A stretch of DNA of 64,000 bases from CAZMNY01 sp964567745 (lineage in GTDB: Bacteria; Planctomycetota; Planctomycetia; Pirellulales; Pirellulaceae), in contig CAZMNY010000013.1 of assembly GCA_964567745.1 (NCBI GenBank), positions 62,001-126,000 of the forward strand, in the 5' to 3' direction. Of this stretch, positions 43,308-50,975 are shown piece by piece. The notes beneath the pieces are model-generated. The model saw nothing but the letters and a program-made list of their open reading frames with translations. It was not told the DNA's origin and ran no database searches. Within the stretch, counting starts at the first letter, position 1, and each line of letters begins with the position of its first letter. Both the position numbers and the translations under genes were made by a program.

Positions 43308-44143
43308 CTGCAAACGAAAGCCTTTAGCAGGTCAGTCTCGGTAATGATGCCGTGCAACAGGTCCTGTTTTGTCACGGGCAAGGCTCCGATCTTGCAATGG
43401 ACCATCCGGCCCGCTGCATGAGCTAACGTTGAAAGCGGATCGATGGCTTCGACGTGCCGCCCCATTACTTCTCCAATCGTGGCGTGGTACGTCGAGTCGA
43501 GATCTGGTTCTTCTCTGGCGAGGTTGACTGCGATCTCTCGGCCGTGCGTTCGCCGCAGATCTCGATCCGAGATCATGCCGACAAGTTGGTTATCCTCGAC
43601 GACAGGTAAGTGACGGATGCGTTGCTCTTTCATGAGGTTGAACGAAGGCATTACGTGGTCGTTGACCTCCGCGGTTACGACGACATCCGCCATGTGATCG
43701 ACCACTCTTTGCTCTCGCCAAGCGCCCGATGCTTGATCGGGTGAGTTGTCTGCGAGGCGTCGCAGAACATCCAACTCGGTCACGATGCCCAACACTTGGC
43801 CATCGCGCACGAGCGGGACGGCGCTGAATTGGCCCTCCAGCATCAGTTGAACTGCCTGTTCTACTGAATCGTCCGGCGAGAGCACCGACACGGGAGACGA
43901 CATGAGCTCGGCGACTTTCTTCTTACCGACCGTCGTCGATCGCTCGGTCAACGACCTCCACGCCGAGATCCACGAGATGATCATTAGCAAATCGCGGTCC
44001 GACACGATGCCCCGAACTTCGCCTTCTTCGACAACTGGCAAGTGCCGAATATCGTGCTCGACCATCAGACCGAACGCCTCGCTTACGGAGTCCGACGGCC
44101 CAACGGTCAGCACGCGGTCGGTTGCGATCTTTTCGAGTTTCAT
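43295..44143 (-). CDS. Four-CBS-domain protein
   Basis: 282 residues. Four CBS motifs form two Bateman modules: HDIRHLPVVEEGEVRGIVSD, FSAVPLVRDGQVLGIVTELD, QRIRHLPVVEDNQLVGMISD and KIGALPVTKQDLLHGIITET. Adenine-nucleotide sensing is the family role. No effector domain is attached. It is the last gene of the six-gene operon that starts with the USP at 47880. Confidence 0.9.
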   Translation of the reverse strand: MKLEKIATDRVLTVGPSDSVSEAFGLMVEHDIRHLPVVEEGEVRGIVSDRDLLMIISWISAWRSLTERSTTVGKKKVAELMSSPVSVLSPDDSVEQAVQLMLEGQFSAVPLVRDGQVLGIVTELDVLRRLADNSPDQASGAWREQRVVDHMADVVVTAEVNDHVMPSFNLMKEQRIRHLPVVEDNQLVGMISDRDLRRTHGREIAVNLAREEPDLDSTYHATIGEVMGRHVEAIDPLSTLAHAAGRMVHCKIGALPVTKQDLLHGIITETDLLKAFVCSTGG

Positions 44144-44184
44144 GGTGTTCTCCTGTTGCTTTCGCCCCAGCTAGATTGGCTGAT

Positions 44185-45243
44185 TCAGATCCGCACCCAA
44201 TCCTTCAGCCTCGCATGCTCGAAGATCATCTCGTGCTGAATCTGCAAGTCCTGGCCGAGGCCAGCTTCCATCGCTCGCTTGTACATGGCGATCGCGATTG
44301 CGACGTCGACGTACGCCAAGCCAACGGCGTTGAAGTAGATGCGCTCGGCTTCGCTCTCGCGTCCAGGTTTTGCGCCAGTTACGAGATCAACCAGGTTGGC
44401 GTGAATATCTGCGTCAGATAGCTCGCCGTCTTTGTACATGCGGCTAAGCGTTTGCGTGCGATGCTTGACCGTCTCCCAATCGTCGCAAACGATCTTGTCG
44501 CAAGCCTTCGCGACCGCATACTCATCTTCCCAGCCGCCGATGTGACTGTAGAAGGCTCCTGGCTTGAACCAATCGGCCTTCAGCAGCGGTGCTTGCGCGC
44601 TCGTTGCGGTCACGATGATGTCGGCGTCGTTGGTCGCCTCGCCGAGATTGGTGCCAGCGACTTCAAACTCCATCTCTGGAAGAATCGCCGACATCTCACG
44701 GACGAACTGGTCCTCCTCCACGTCAAGCTTTGCCGCTACGCAACAGCGATTCAGCGTCGGCACAGCGGTCTTCATTGCGATCAAGTGCATCTTGGCTTGC
44801 TCACCCGCACCAATAAAGCCGATTGTCTCTGCGTCGCGCCTCGCCAAGTGTTTTGCTGCGAGTGCTCCCATCGTGCCGACGCGGACGTTCGAGCAGAGCG
44901 TCCCCTCCATGAACGCGATCGGAAAGCCATGCTCGATCTCGGACAAGATGATCACCGCCGAGAGATTCTGAATGCCGTGCTTGACGGGATTCGGAGGAAA
45001 GACCGAAACCCACTTCACGCCGCAGATCTTCTGGCTCTTGAACGTCGCCGGCAAACAGTTGATGCGTTCCTGTGTGTCGTCGTCGAAGATTTGCACGATT
45101 TTGTCCGGAAAGAGCACGTCGCCTTCGGCATAAGATCGCAACGCCTGCTCCGCCGCCTCCATCGCCATGCGAATGTCGAGGCAGCCTGCTCCAAGAAGGT
45201 CTTCCTGAGAAAAGTAACGGCAGTGAATGTCGTGTCGTGCCAT
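44185..45243 (-). CDS. Ornithine cyclodeaminase/mu-crystallin family protein
   Basis: 352 residues. N-terminal lid with FPDKIVQIFDDDTQERINC, a central KICGVKWVSVFPPNP (the Lys of the active site in this family), Rossmann motif GFIGAGEQAKMHLIAM, and DIIVTATSAQAPLL. Members are NAD(P)-dependent cyclodeaminases, imine reductases or amino-acid dehydrogenases. The region after the Rossmann domain is as expected in length. The substrate cannot be set from sequence. It lies 18 bp after the VIT-family gene. Confidence 0.8.
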   Translation of the reverse strand: MARHDIHCRYFSQEDLLGAGCLDIRMAMEAAEQALRSYAEGDVLFPDKIVQIFDDDTQERINCLPATFKSQKICGVKWVSVFPPNPVKHGIQNLSAVIILSEIEHGFPIAFMEGTLCSNVRVGTMGALAAKHLARRDAETIGFIGAGEQAKMHLIAMKTAVPTLNRCCVAAKLDVEEDQFVREMSAILPEMEFEVAGTNLGEATNDADIIVTATSAQAPLLKADWFKPGAFYSHIGGWEDEYAVAKACDKIVCDDWETVKHRTQTLSRMYKDGELSDADIHANLVDLVTGAKPGRESEAERIYFNAVGLAYVDVAIAIAMYKRAMEAGLGQDLQIQHEMIFEHARLKDWVRI

Positions 45244-45261
45244 CGGTCCCGCAACTCCTTT

Positions 45262-45999
45262 CTAAACGAACGTCCCTTCAAGTAGCGCGCCAACGGCGTA
45301 AGCGACCGCCGCCGCAACGCCACCGATGAATAGTGTTTCTATTCCGGCGAGCCAAGCGTTGCGCTCGGTGACACGGCCGCGGACGATGCCGATAGCAAAG
45401 AACGTCGTAGCGGTCAGTACCGACGCCAGGATGAAGGATTGCCGGGCGTCTGATCCGAGATAGAAGAACAGCGGGGCGAGCGGAACCATTCCGGCGACAA
45501 CAAACGCGATCATCGTGGTCGTTGCCGAGTAGATCGGTCGCGGAGTCTCCAGCGGCAAGCCCCACTCTTCAGTGAGCATCGTGTCAACCCATCGTTTGCG
45601 GTCCTGAGTGATGACCTTGACGACTTCTTCGAGCATCTCGCCATCGAAGCCTTTGCCCGCGAATATCTGACGGATTTCCTCCCGTTCTGCATCGGGGACT
45701 TTGTCGATATGATGTTCTTCCATCTTGCGAAATCGATCGACGGTTTGCTCGTCGGCTCGCGCCTTCAAGAAGTTTCCCGCGGCCATACTCAACCCATCCG
45801 CAAAGACGTTCGCCAGTCCAAGCACGATGGCCACACCGCTTGAAAGGCCAGCGCCAGCCGCGCCTGCGACAATCGCGAACGTTGTCACCGCACCATCCAC
45901 TGCGCCAAGCACGAAGTCGCCCACGTAGCTATGTTGCGTTGCCGCGGCGATGCGGTCCGCGATGGCTTCTTTGGTGTGCAGTTCTTCGAGTGAAGTCAC
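45262..45999 (-). CDS. VIT1/CCC1-family membrane transporter
   Basis: 245 residues. The first helix contains VLGAVDGAVTTFAIVAGAAG, the family signature in which Asp takes part in metal transport. Two N-terminal membrane helices, a charged cytoplasmic stretch with ARADEQTVDRFRKMEEHHID (about 80-150, the metal-binding region in VIT1), then three C-terminal helices. Family members move Fe2+ or Mn2+ out of the cytosol by proton antiport. It sits between a globin and a cyclodeaminase-like gene in one operon. Confidence 0.85.
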   Translation of the reverse strand: MTSLEELHTKEAIADRIAAATQHSYVGDFVLGAVDGAVTTFAIVAGAAGAGLSSGVAIVLGLANVFADGLSMAAGNFLKARADEQTVDRFRKMEEHHIDKVPDAEREEIRQIFAGKGFDGEMLEEVVKVITQDRKRWVDTMLTEEWGLPLETPRPIYSATTTMIAFVVAGMVPLAPLFFYLGSDARQSFILASVLTATTFFAIGIVRGRVTERNAWLAGIETLFIGGVAAAVAYAVGALLEGTFV

Positions 46000-46002
46000 G
46001 CT

Positions 46003-46428
46003 TTAATCCTCAAACTTCGAGACGATCAGATCGATCCCTTCTTCCATGATGACTCGCCACTGAGATTCCAACTCCGGCGTGTATTGCGCATCGTGGCGTT
46101 CTACCGATTCGCACAACGCGTCGAGCCACAAGCTGTACAAGTGCGGTGGGATGTTGTGGCGCTTGCGGCTGTGCGACTGGCCGAGTTTCTCAATCTCCTG
46201 CCAGGCGATTGGATCGCCTCGGCCAAACCGCAGCATCCACAGCAACGACGCACCGATGACTTGCTTCTGCATCTCCATGTTGGTGTCGGCGAACTTCGGT
46301 GCGATCTCCGGCGACTTTGTGAAGAAGATCTCGTAAAAAGTGTCGAAGAAACCTCCCGACTCCTCACAGCGATGGTAGCTGTCCAGCACGGCACGATAGA
46401 TCGGTTCAGTCGTAAGATCGGATGACAT
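46003..46428 (-). CDS. Globin-like protein
   Basis: 141 residues. FFDTFYEIFFTKSPEIAPKF and MEMQKQVIGASLLWMLRF give the A-E helices; the F-helix His is probably in LGQSHSRKRHNIPPHLY; VIMEEGIDLIVSKF ends the protein. The pattern is that of a single-domain globin, distinct from the two at 32342 and 59562. O2 or NO binding is expected. It lies 3 bp before the VIT-family gene. Confidence 0.75.
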   Translation of the reverse strand: MSSDLTTEPIYRAVLDSYHRCEESGGFFDTFYEIFFTKSPEIAPKFADTNMEMQKQVIGASLLWMLRFGRGDPIAWQEIEKLGQSHSRKRHNIPPHLYSLWLDALCESVERHDAQYTPELESQWRVIMEEGIDLIVSKFED

Positions 46429-46442
46429 GGTCGCCTCCTCTG

Positions 46443-47438
46443 TTACTCGAAGGTCGCAAGAAACGACGACATCGCTTGCAGGTAGTTCGCTCGCTCGAAC
46501 GCCGTTGGGTCGATGTAGTTCTTCCGGCTCATCAATCCTTTCACCTGGTCGACACAGGCGCGATCATGGCTCTCTAGCCAGCGCCGCAGACCGCCCAGCA
46601 GATTCTCTACGTGGTCCGGGCCGTAGCGGAAGAGCGACGAAGCGATCATCGCTACATCAGCTCCCGCCAACAGAGCCTTCACAAGATCGCGGGCATCGTG
46701 AATCCCGCTAGTCAAGGCGAAGGAGATGTCGAGTTGGTCGCGTAGGATCGCGATCCATCGCAGCGGCAACCGCAATTCGGACTGCCGACTGAACTCGACA
46801 TGCGGGCGAACTTCAAACGTGTCGACATCGAACTCCGGTTCCAGAAAACGGTTGAACAGCACCAAACCAGCCGCGCCCGCATCGGCAAGCCGCTTCGCGA
46901 AGTGCGGCAAGGCGGCGAAATACGGCCCGATCTTCACGGCGAGTGGAATCGAAATCGACTCTTGCACAGCCGCCACGACTTCGACGTAACGATCTTCGAC
47001 TTCCGCGGTCGTCGTTGCCGCGTCGGTTGGAATGAAAAACAGATTCAACTCCAAAGCGTCAGCGCCGGCCTGCTCGATCAACCGTGCAAAGCGAATCCAA
47101 CCGCCCCGCGATGTCCCGTTGAGGCTACCGATCACGGGCATGGACACCGTCTTCTTGGCGAGACTGAGATGGCGAAGACAACCATCCGGTCCCGTGTTGT
47201 AGCTGTTCATGTCGACCGTCGCGTTCGCCGACGAAGCTGACGGCGTGGTGCGTGGAAACAACGTTGCGTCCTGTTGTTCGATCTGCTCCTCGAACAACGA
47301 CGGCATGACGACCGCCGCCGCGCCAGCCGCTTCGAGCCGTTGCAGCATCGTCAAATCGCCGGTCAACGGACACGCTCCAACCACCAGCGGGTTCGCCAAC
47401 TGCAAGCCAACGTATTCGGTTGTCAAATCGGTCGACAT
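46443..47438 (-). CDS. Dihydroorotate dehydrogenase-like protein
   Basis: 331 residues, TIM barrel of the class 1 DHOD family: GLQLANPLVVGACPLTGDL at the start, VIGSLNGTSRGGW, GADALELNLFFIP (in place of the usual ELNxSCP), LAVKIGPYF and an FMN phosphate loop GIHDARDLVKALLAGADVAM. The catalytic Cys/Ser loop of true DHOD is changed and no pyr genes are near, so a different reduction is likely. It may take electrons from a ferredoxin or NAD(P)H. Second gene of the operon after the USP, one base apart. Confidence 0.75.
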   Translation of the reverse strand: MSTDLTTEYVGLQLANPLVVGACPLTGDLTMLQRLEAAGAAAVVMPSLFEEQIEQQDATLFPRTTPSASSANATVDMNSYNTGPDGCLRHLSLAKKTVSMPVIGSLNGTSRGGWIRFARLIEQAGADALELNLFFIPTDAATTTAEVEDRYVEVVAAVQESISIPLAVKIGPYFAALPHFAKRLADAGAAGLVLFNRFLEPEFDVDTFEVRPHVEFSRQSELRLPLRWIAILRDQLDISFALTSGIHDARDLVKALLAGADVAMIASSLFRYGPDHVENLLGGLRRWLESHDRACVDQVKGLMSRKNYIDPTAFERANYLQAMSSFLATFE

Positions 47439-47439
47439 A

Positions 47440-47880
47440 TTAGGCCTTGCTTGCTGGCGGTGATCTCAGAACCAACACAGGGCAATGCGCCAGCCGCACG
47501 ACGCGTTCCGCCACCGATCCGAGAAACAATCGCTTAAGCCCGGTTCGTCCGTGCGATGGCATGACGATCAGCTTCGCGTGTTTGAGCTGCGCGAATTCGG
47601 CAATCCGGTGGCCTGGGTCACCGAACTCAACGTCAACACCGATTTGCCGATGTTGTGGATCATCGAATCGCTGTCGCACTGTTTGCTCCGCCACATTGCG
47701 TCGCTTGGCGTGATCGACGGCGTCGGCGAGCAGGTCATGCTCGTGATGGTCAGCCAAAACGTGGACCGCCGCCACATTCGACGAGTCGCCTGCGATATCG
47801 ATCGCGACATCTACCGCAGCGAACGACTCGTCGGAGAAATCAATCGGCACGATGATCTTGCCTCCCGGAAACTCTGGCAT
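47440..47880 (-). CDS. Universal stress protein (single domain)
   Basis: 146 residues. IIVPIDFSDESFAAVDVAI and PSHGRTGLKRLFLGSVAERV are complete USP signatures; DHHEHDLLADAVDHAKRRN is a His-rich insert. First gene of the operon USP, DHOD-like, globin, VIT, cyclodeaminase-like, CBS. It has a sigma-54-type promoter at 47913-47929 and shares an exact activator site with the divergent hemerythrin gene. Confidence 0.93.
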   Translation of the reverse strand: MPEFPGGKIIVPIDFSDESFAAVDVAIDIAGDSSNVAAVHVLADHHEHDLLADAVDHAKRRNVAEQTVRQRFDDPQHRQIGVDVEFGDPGHRIAEFAQLKHAKLIVMPSHGRTGLKRLFLGSVAERVVRLAHCPVLVLRSPPASKA

Positions 47881-47912
47881 CGCAAGCTCCTTGTGTTGGT
47901 CATCACGCCATA

Positions 47913-47929
47913 ACGCAATTCACATGCCG
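47913..47929 (-). promoter_or_regulatory. Sigma-54-type promoter of the six-gene USP operon
   Basis: CGGCATGTGAATTGCG on the minus strand, GG-N10-GC. 55 bp from the activator site at 47983. Confidence 0.78.
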
Positions 47930-47945
47930 CGATCAGCAATCCTTC

Positions 47946-47978
47946 GTAGCTTGGCTTTCCAAAGCCGAGCCAAGCTAC
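47946..47978. repeat. GTAGC...GCTAC hairpin related to R1
   Basis: GTAGCTTGGCT (47946-47956) pairs perfectly with AGCCAAGCTAC (47968-47978). It has the same ends as R1, but one hairpin only. It sits between the activator site and the USP promoter. Confidence 0.65.
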
Positions 47979-47982
47979 AACT

Positions 47983-47997
47983 GTGCGGTTCCGCGCG
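47983..47997. promoter_or_regulatory. Putative activator site GTGCG-N4-CGCGCG
   Basis: Exact, spacer GTTC. 55 bp from the minus-strand and 67 bp from the plus-strand -24 element. Confidence 0.75.
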
Positions 47998-48062
47998 TGC
48001 GGCCGAGCGAACTCGCACGGCCGGCGCGTGATGTACTGAACAAAGCACATCGAAACGCGCGG

Positions 48063-48079
48063 CGGCACAAGGTTTGCAA
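48063..48079 (+). promoter_or_regulatory. Sigma-54-type promoter of the hemerythrin gene
   Basis: CGGCACAAGGTTTGCA, GG 48064 and GC 48076. It precedes the start at 48120 by about 41 bp. Confidence 0.8.
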
Positions 48080-48119
48080 CCGACACGACTTATCTATCCA
48101 CAAGCTAAGGAGCAACCCC

Positions 48120-48566
48120 ATGCCCCAATCACAATCGACGCACGAGTTGATGGATCAGATACACCGAGAACACGAAGAGCTACGCGATGCGCTGGGCAAT
48201 ATCCACCGCACGCTTGGCCGGCGCGAAGCGGGCGTGGCGACGGTCGCGGAGATGCTTTCGTCACTCGGAGATGATGTCGAAACACACTTCTCGGAAGAGG
48301 AGACCGCTGGCTTCTTCGACGACGTGCTGGAACGCGCCCCACGTCTTTCCGACCGCATCGACACGCTGCGCGCCGAGCATCAACAACTATCCGCAGCGGT
48401 CGAGAAGCTGGAGGAAGTCGCGACCAGCGGCGACGGCTCCGCCGAATGGTGGCAACAGATCGAGACCGCCTTTCATGAGTTCAGCAAAGAACTCATGCAC
48501 CACGAGAGCTGCGAGAACGAACTGCTGCTGGAAGCCTACACCGATGATATTGGGGCTGCTGACTAG
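48120..48566 (+). CDS. Hemerythrin-like protein
   Basis: 148 residues from ATG 48120 (AAGGAG upstream). Four-helix pattern with potential iron ligands: IHREHEELRDALGNIH, VETHFSEEETAGF, LRAEHQQLSAAVEKLEE and LMHHESCENELLLEAY. Non-haem di-iron binding of O2 or NO is the likely property. It resembles the protein at 33820-34266 in plan, but not closely. It precedes the PII gene by 67 bp. Confidence 0.8.
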   Translation: MPQSQSTHELMDQIHREHEELRDALGNIHRTLGRREAGVATVAEMLSSLGDDVETHFSEEETAGFFDDVLERAPRLSDRIDTLRAEHQQLSAAVEKLEEVATSGDGSAEWWQQIETAFHEFSKELMHHESCENELLLEAYTDDIGAAD

Positions 48567-48597
48567 CACCATAACACAGGCGCCAGCCTATTTCCGT

Positions 48598-48619
48598 GTA
48601 GCCAAGCTGGCTGTGCTAC
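48598..48619. repeat. GTAGC...GCTAC hairpin before the PII gene
   Basis: AGCCA-agc-TGGCT forms the stem within a unit that starts GTAGCC and ends GTGCTAC, 14 bp before the PII start. Confidence 0.5.
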
Positions 48620-48633
48620 GAGAGGGGCGAACC

Positions 48634-48972
48634 ATGAAGAAGATCGAAGCAATCGTCCGACATCACAAACTGGACGAAATCAAGAACGCGGTCAGCGAAG
48701 CAGGCTTTTGTGGAATGACGACCACTGAAGTGCGCGGCTTCGGTCGCCAAAAAGGCCACACCGAACAATACCGCGGCGCTGAGTATCAAGTCGACTTCCT
48801 GCCCAAGACGAAGATCGAACTCGTTGTCAGCGACGAGAATGTTCAAAAGGTCGTCGACTCAATCCTCTCCGTCAGCCGCACGGGAGAAATCGGTGACGGC
48901 AAGATCTTCGTCTCGCCGCTCGACGAAGCCATCCGGATCCGCACGGGTGAAACCGGTGAAGTGGCCATTTGA
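48634..48972 (+). CDS. Nitrogen regulatory PII-family protein
   Basis: 112 residues, full PII length. MKKIEAIVRHHKLDEIKNAV at the start; T-loop RGAEYQVDFLPK with Tyr51, the uridylylation site; B-loop TGEIGDGKIFV for ATP/2-oxoglutarate; C-loop IRIRTGETGEVAI. It reports nitrogen and energy state. The neighbours are not ammonium transporters or glutamine synthetase, so its target here is unknown; with nrfA it could link ammonium formation to metabolism. Confidence 0.93.
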   Translation: MKKIEAIVRHHKLDEIKNAVSEAGFCGMTTTEVRGFGRQKGHTEQYRGAEYQVDFLPKTKIELVVSDENVQKVVDSILSVSRTGEIGDGKIFVSPLDEAIRIRTGETGEVAI

Positions 48973-48994
48973 GGATCGCCTAAGCTAAGCCCGC

Positions 48995-49930
48995 TCACCA
49001 ATACTTTTCAAAGCGAATCTTCCCCGGACGGCCGGGACCAGTGTGCTCGAAGCCGCGCTCCTGTAGAACTTGAAGCATTCCGTGGGCTGGACCATCCGCT
49101 TGCGAATGGGCGCGGAAGCCGATCATTTCAGGGCTGCCACAGAGGAAGACGTGGGTGCGTTGCGGATCGAGAGAGATGCCGCTTTCGTATTCAAAGCGAC
49201 CGGAGGTAACGTACTCTTGGAGATACACCTTGCCGACGTAGTTGGGCAGCGACGGATCAAGGTTCTCCGGCTCGCGTGTCGTCAATGGCAGATAGCGATA
49301 ATTCGCGAAGCGCCGTTCCAACTCGCGATGTTGTTGCAGGTAGCCAAGGTCGTGACGATACCTGACGCATGTGGCGCAAGCGATCGGTCCGGCATGCCCA
49401 CGAGACAGAAGCTCGGTCACCATCGCGTTGTGCGGTGCTTCGCCCGTGCCGGTAGCGAAGAAGACGACTTGGTCGTCGGGGCTGATCCCATCGAGTGTGT
49501 AATGTCCGACGATGTGCGGTTCGACGAGCAAACGATCTCCTTCTCGCAACATGAACAGCCGCGGAGTTAGCGCGGGTGGCTTTGTGGCTTGGCGGACGAG
49601 CGTGATGTAGAACTCGAAGTAATCGCAATCTTGCACGCGAACAAGCTCGCTGCGTTCGTCGAGCATCGAACACGAAATCGAGTAGGCCCGGCGAATCAGC
49701 TTTGTTCGCTGAGCGGGTCGCAGCGTTTCCGATTGCGTACCCGGAAGTCGTTGCTCCCAATGACCGAGCCCAAGGGCGACGTACTGGCCCGGTGCAAACG
49801 GCGGAACTTCCCAATCCGGCTGCACGCGGAAGATGCGCAGGTCATCGTGAACCTCAGTGATCTCGATCAGCGTTGCGTTGTAGAAACGCGTCCGAAATTG
49901 GGCGAGTTCCGTTTCGACGAGAGTAGCCAT
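48995..49930 (-). CDS. fpr: Ferredoxin-NADP+ reductase family flavoprotein
   Basis: 311 residues. FAD domain with PGQYVALGLG and RRAYSISCSM (the RxYSxx FAD motif), then LFMLREGDRLLVEP. NADP domain with VVFFATGTGEAPHNAMV (GTGxAP) and THVFLCGSPEMIG. C-terminal FEKYW ends in the aromatic residue that stacks on FAD. Moves electrons between NADPH and ferredoxin or flavodoxin in the cytosol. It follows the tandem USP gene by 10 bp. A nearby ferredoxin:thioredoxin-reductase-like protein is a plausible consumer of reduced ferredoxin. Confidence 0.9.
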   Translation of the reverse strand: MATLVETELAQFRTRFYNATLIEITEVHDDLRIFRVQPDWEVPPFAPGQYVALGLGHWEQRLPGTQSETLRPAQRTKLIRRAYSISCSMLDERSELVRVQDCDYFEFYITLVRQATKPPALTPRLFMLREGDRLLVEPHIVGHYTLDGISPDDQVVFFATGTGEAPHNAMVTELLSRGHAGPIACATCVRYRHDLGYLQQHRELERRFANYRYLPLTTREPENLDPSLPNYVGKVYLQEYVTSGRFEYESGISLDPQRTHVFLCGSPEMIGFRAHSQADGPAHGMLQVLQERGFEHTGPGRPGKIRFEKYW

Positions 49931-49940
49931 CCTTCGTCAC

Positions 49941-50864
49941 TCACAAGCGAATCGGCGAGACGAATCCTTCGGGCTTCACCGCCAGCACGGAGCACTCAAC
50001 GCAATCCAGAATCTGTTCAGCCGTGTTGCCGGTCAGAAGCCCGGCGATGCCGGATCGAGCAACCGTGCCCATCACAAGCAAATCGGCATCGTATTCGTGG
50101 ATGAACTGCGGGATGACTTGGCCGGGCTCGCCTTCCAAGAGCTGCACGTTGTCGTGACCGACGCCAAGATCAAACTCCATCAGCAGATCGTCGAGCTTGC
50201 GTTCGGTATGATTGCGTGTGCGTTCTCGAACGTCGTCGAACTCGTCTTCTTCCATATGGTTCTTGAGGATGCTCTCACCGTAGATGCTCCATGCCGTAAC
50301 AATCTCCGGCGGGCCGGTGGAAGTGACTTCCCGTGCCAGTTGGATGATCTGCTTGTTGAGCTTGCTATGCAGTTCGTCGTCGGAAGTCGCGCTGACGGCG
50401 GCGACAACTCGCTCGCAGCGGCAAGGATGATCTGGCCGGAGAATCAGTACCGGGCACGGGCACTTGCGTAACAAACGTGTCGCGGTCGTGCCGAAGAATC
50501 CGGCTCGGCGGCTATGCGTCCCTTTCGCTGTCCTGATGACGAGGTCGTGGTTGTCTCGAAGCACTTCTCGGATCATCGCCACCGAGGTTCTGCCATCGAG
50601 GACCTTGGTTGTCACGTCGATCCCCCGATCGCGCAGTGGGGCGGCCACTTCTTCAACATGGTGCTTCTTCGCTTGCGTGATGTTCTCGATTACGCGTTCT
50701 ACATTTCCGAGGAACTGCCGTGTCGGCCAGGAGAAGTCGGGGATCATCTCGATGATCTTCAGCTTGCCCTCGTTGGCGACGGCCAGCTTGGCGGCGAAAT
50801 CGAGAGCCGGATGGGTTTCCGATCGCGAGTCGTAGTGGACAAGAATGTTTTTGAAGTTGAGCAT
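49941..50864 (-). CDS. Universal stress protein with two tandem domains
   Basis: 307 residues. Domain 1 begins MLNFKNILVHYDSRSETHP and contains RTAKGTHSRRAGFFGTTATR, a changed nucleotide loop. Domain 2 ends MGTVARSGIAGLLTGNTAEQ, then CSVLAVKPEGFVSPIRL. It is the intact counterpart of the frameshifted gene at 36662-37614, with similar ends. A sigma-54-type promoter lies upstream, with one exact and one near-exact activator site. Confidence 0.92.
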   Translation of the reverse strand: MLNFKNILVHYDSRSETHPALDFAAKLAVANEGKLKIIEMIPDFSWPTRQFLGNVERVIENITQAKKHHVEEVAAPLRDRGIDVTTKVLDGRTSVAMIREVLRDNHDLVIRTAKGTHSRRAGFFGTTATRLLRKCPCPVLILRPDHPCRCERVVAAVSATSDDELHSKLNKQIIQLAREVTSTGPPEIVTAWSIYGESILKNHMEEDEFDDVRERTRNHTERKLDDLLMEFDLGVGHDNVQLLEGEPGQVIPQFIHEYDADLLVMGTVARSGIAGLLTGNTAEQILDCVECSVLAVKPEGFVSPIRL

Positions 50865-50904
50865 GGTTGGTTCTCCGTTTGTTTCCTTGTTCCGGCCTAC
50901 GAAG

Positions 50905-50921
50905 ACGCAATCTGCGGGCCA
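50905..50921 (-). promoter_or_regulatory. Sigma-54-type promoter of the tandem USP/FNR operon
   Basis: TGGCCCGCAGATTGCG on the minus strand, GG-N10-GC. Confidence 0.75.
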
Positions 50922-50952
50922 GTCGCGATTTCTTAGCGTTTGAGGCCCGCAG

Positions 50953-50967
50953 CGCGCGTCTCCGCAC
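50953..50967. promoter_or_regulatory. Putative activator site GTGCG-N4-CGCGCG
   Basis: Exact on the minus strand, spacer GAGA; 33 bp from the -24 GG at 50919-50920. A second site with one mismatch (GTGCG-GATT-GGCGCG) lies at 50985-50999, 65 bp away, over the end of the P-ATPase gene. Confidence 0.7.
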
Positions 50968-50975
50968 GATTTCAG

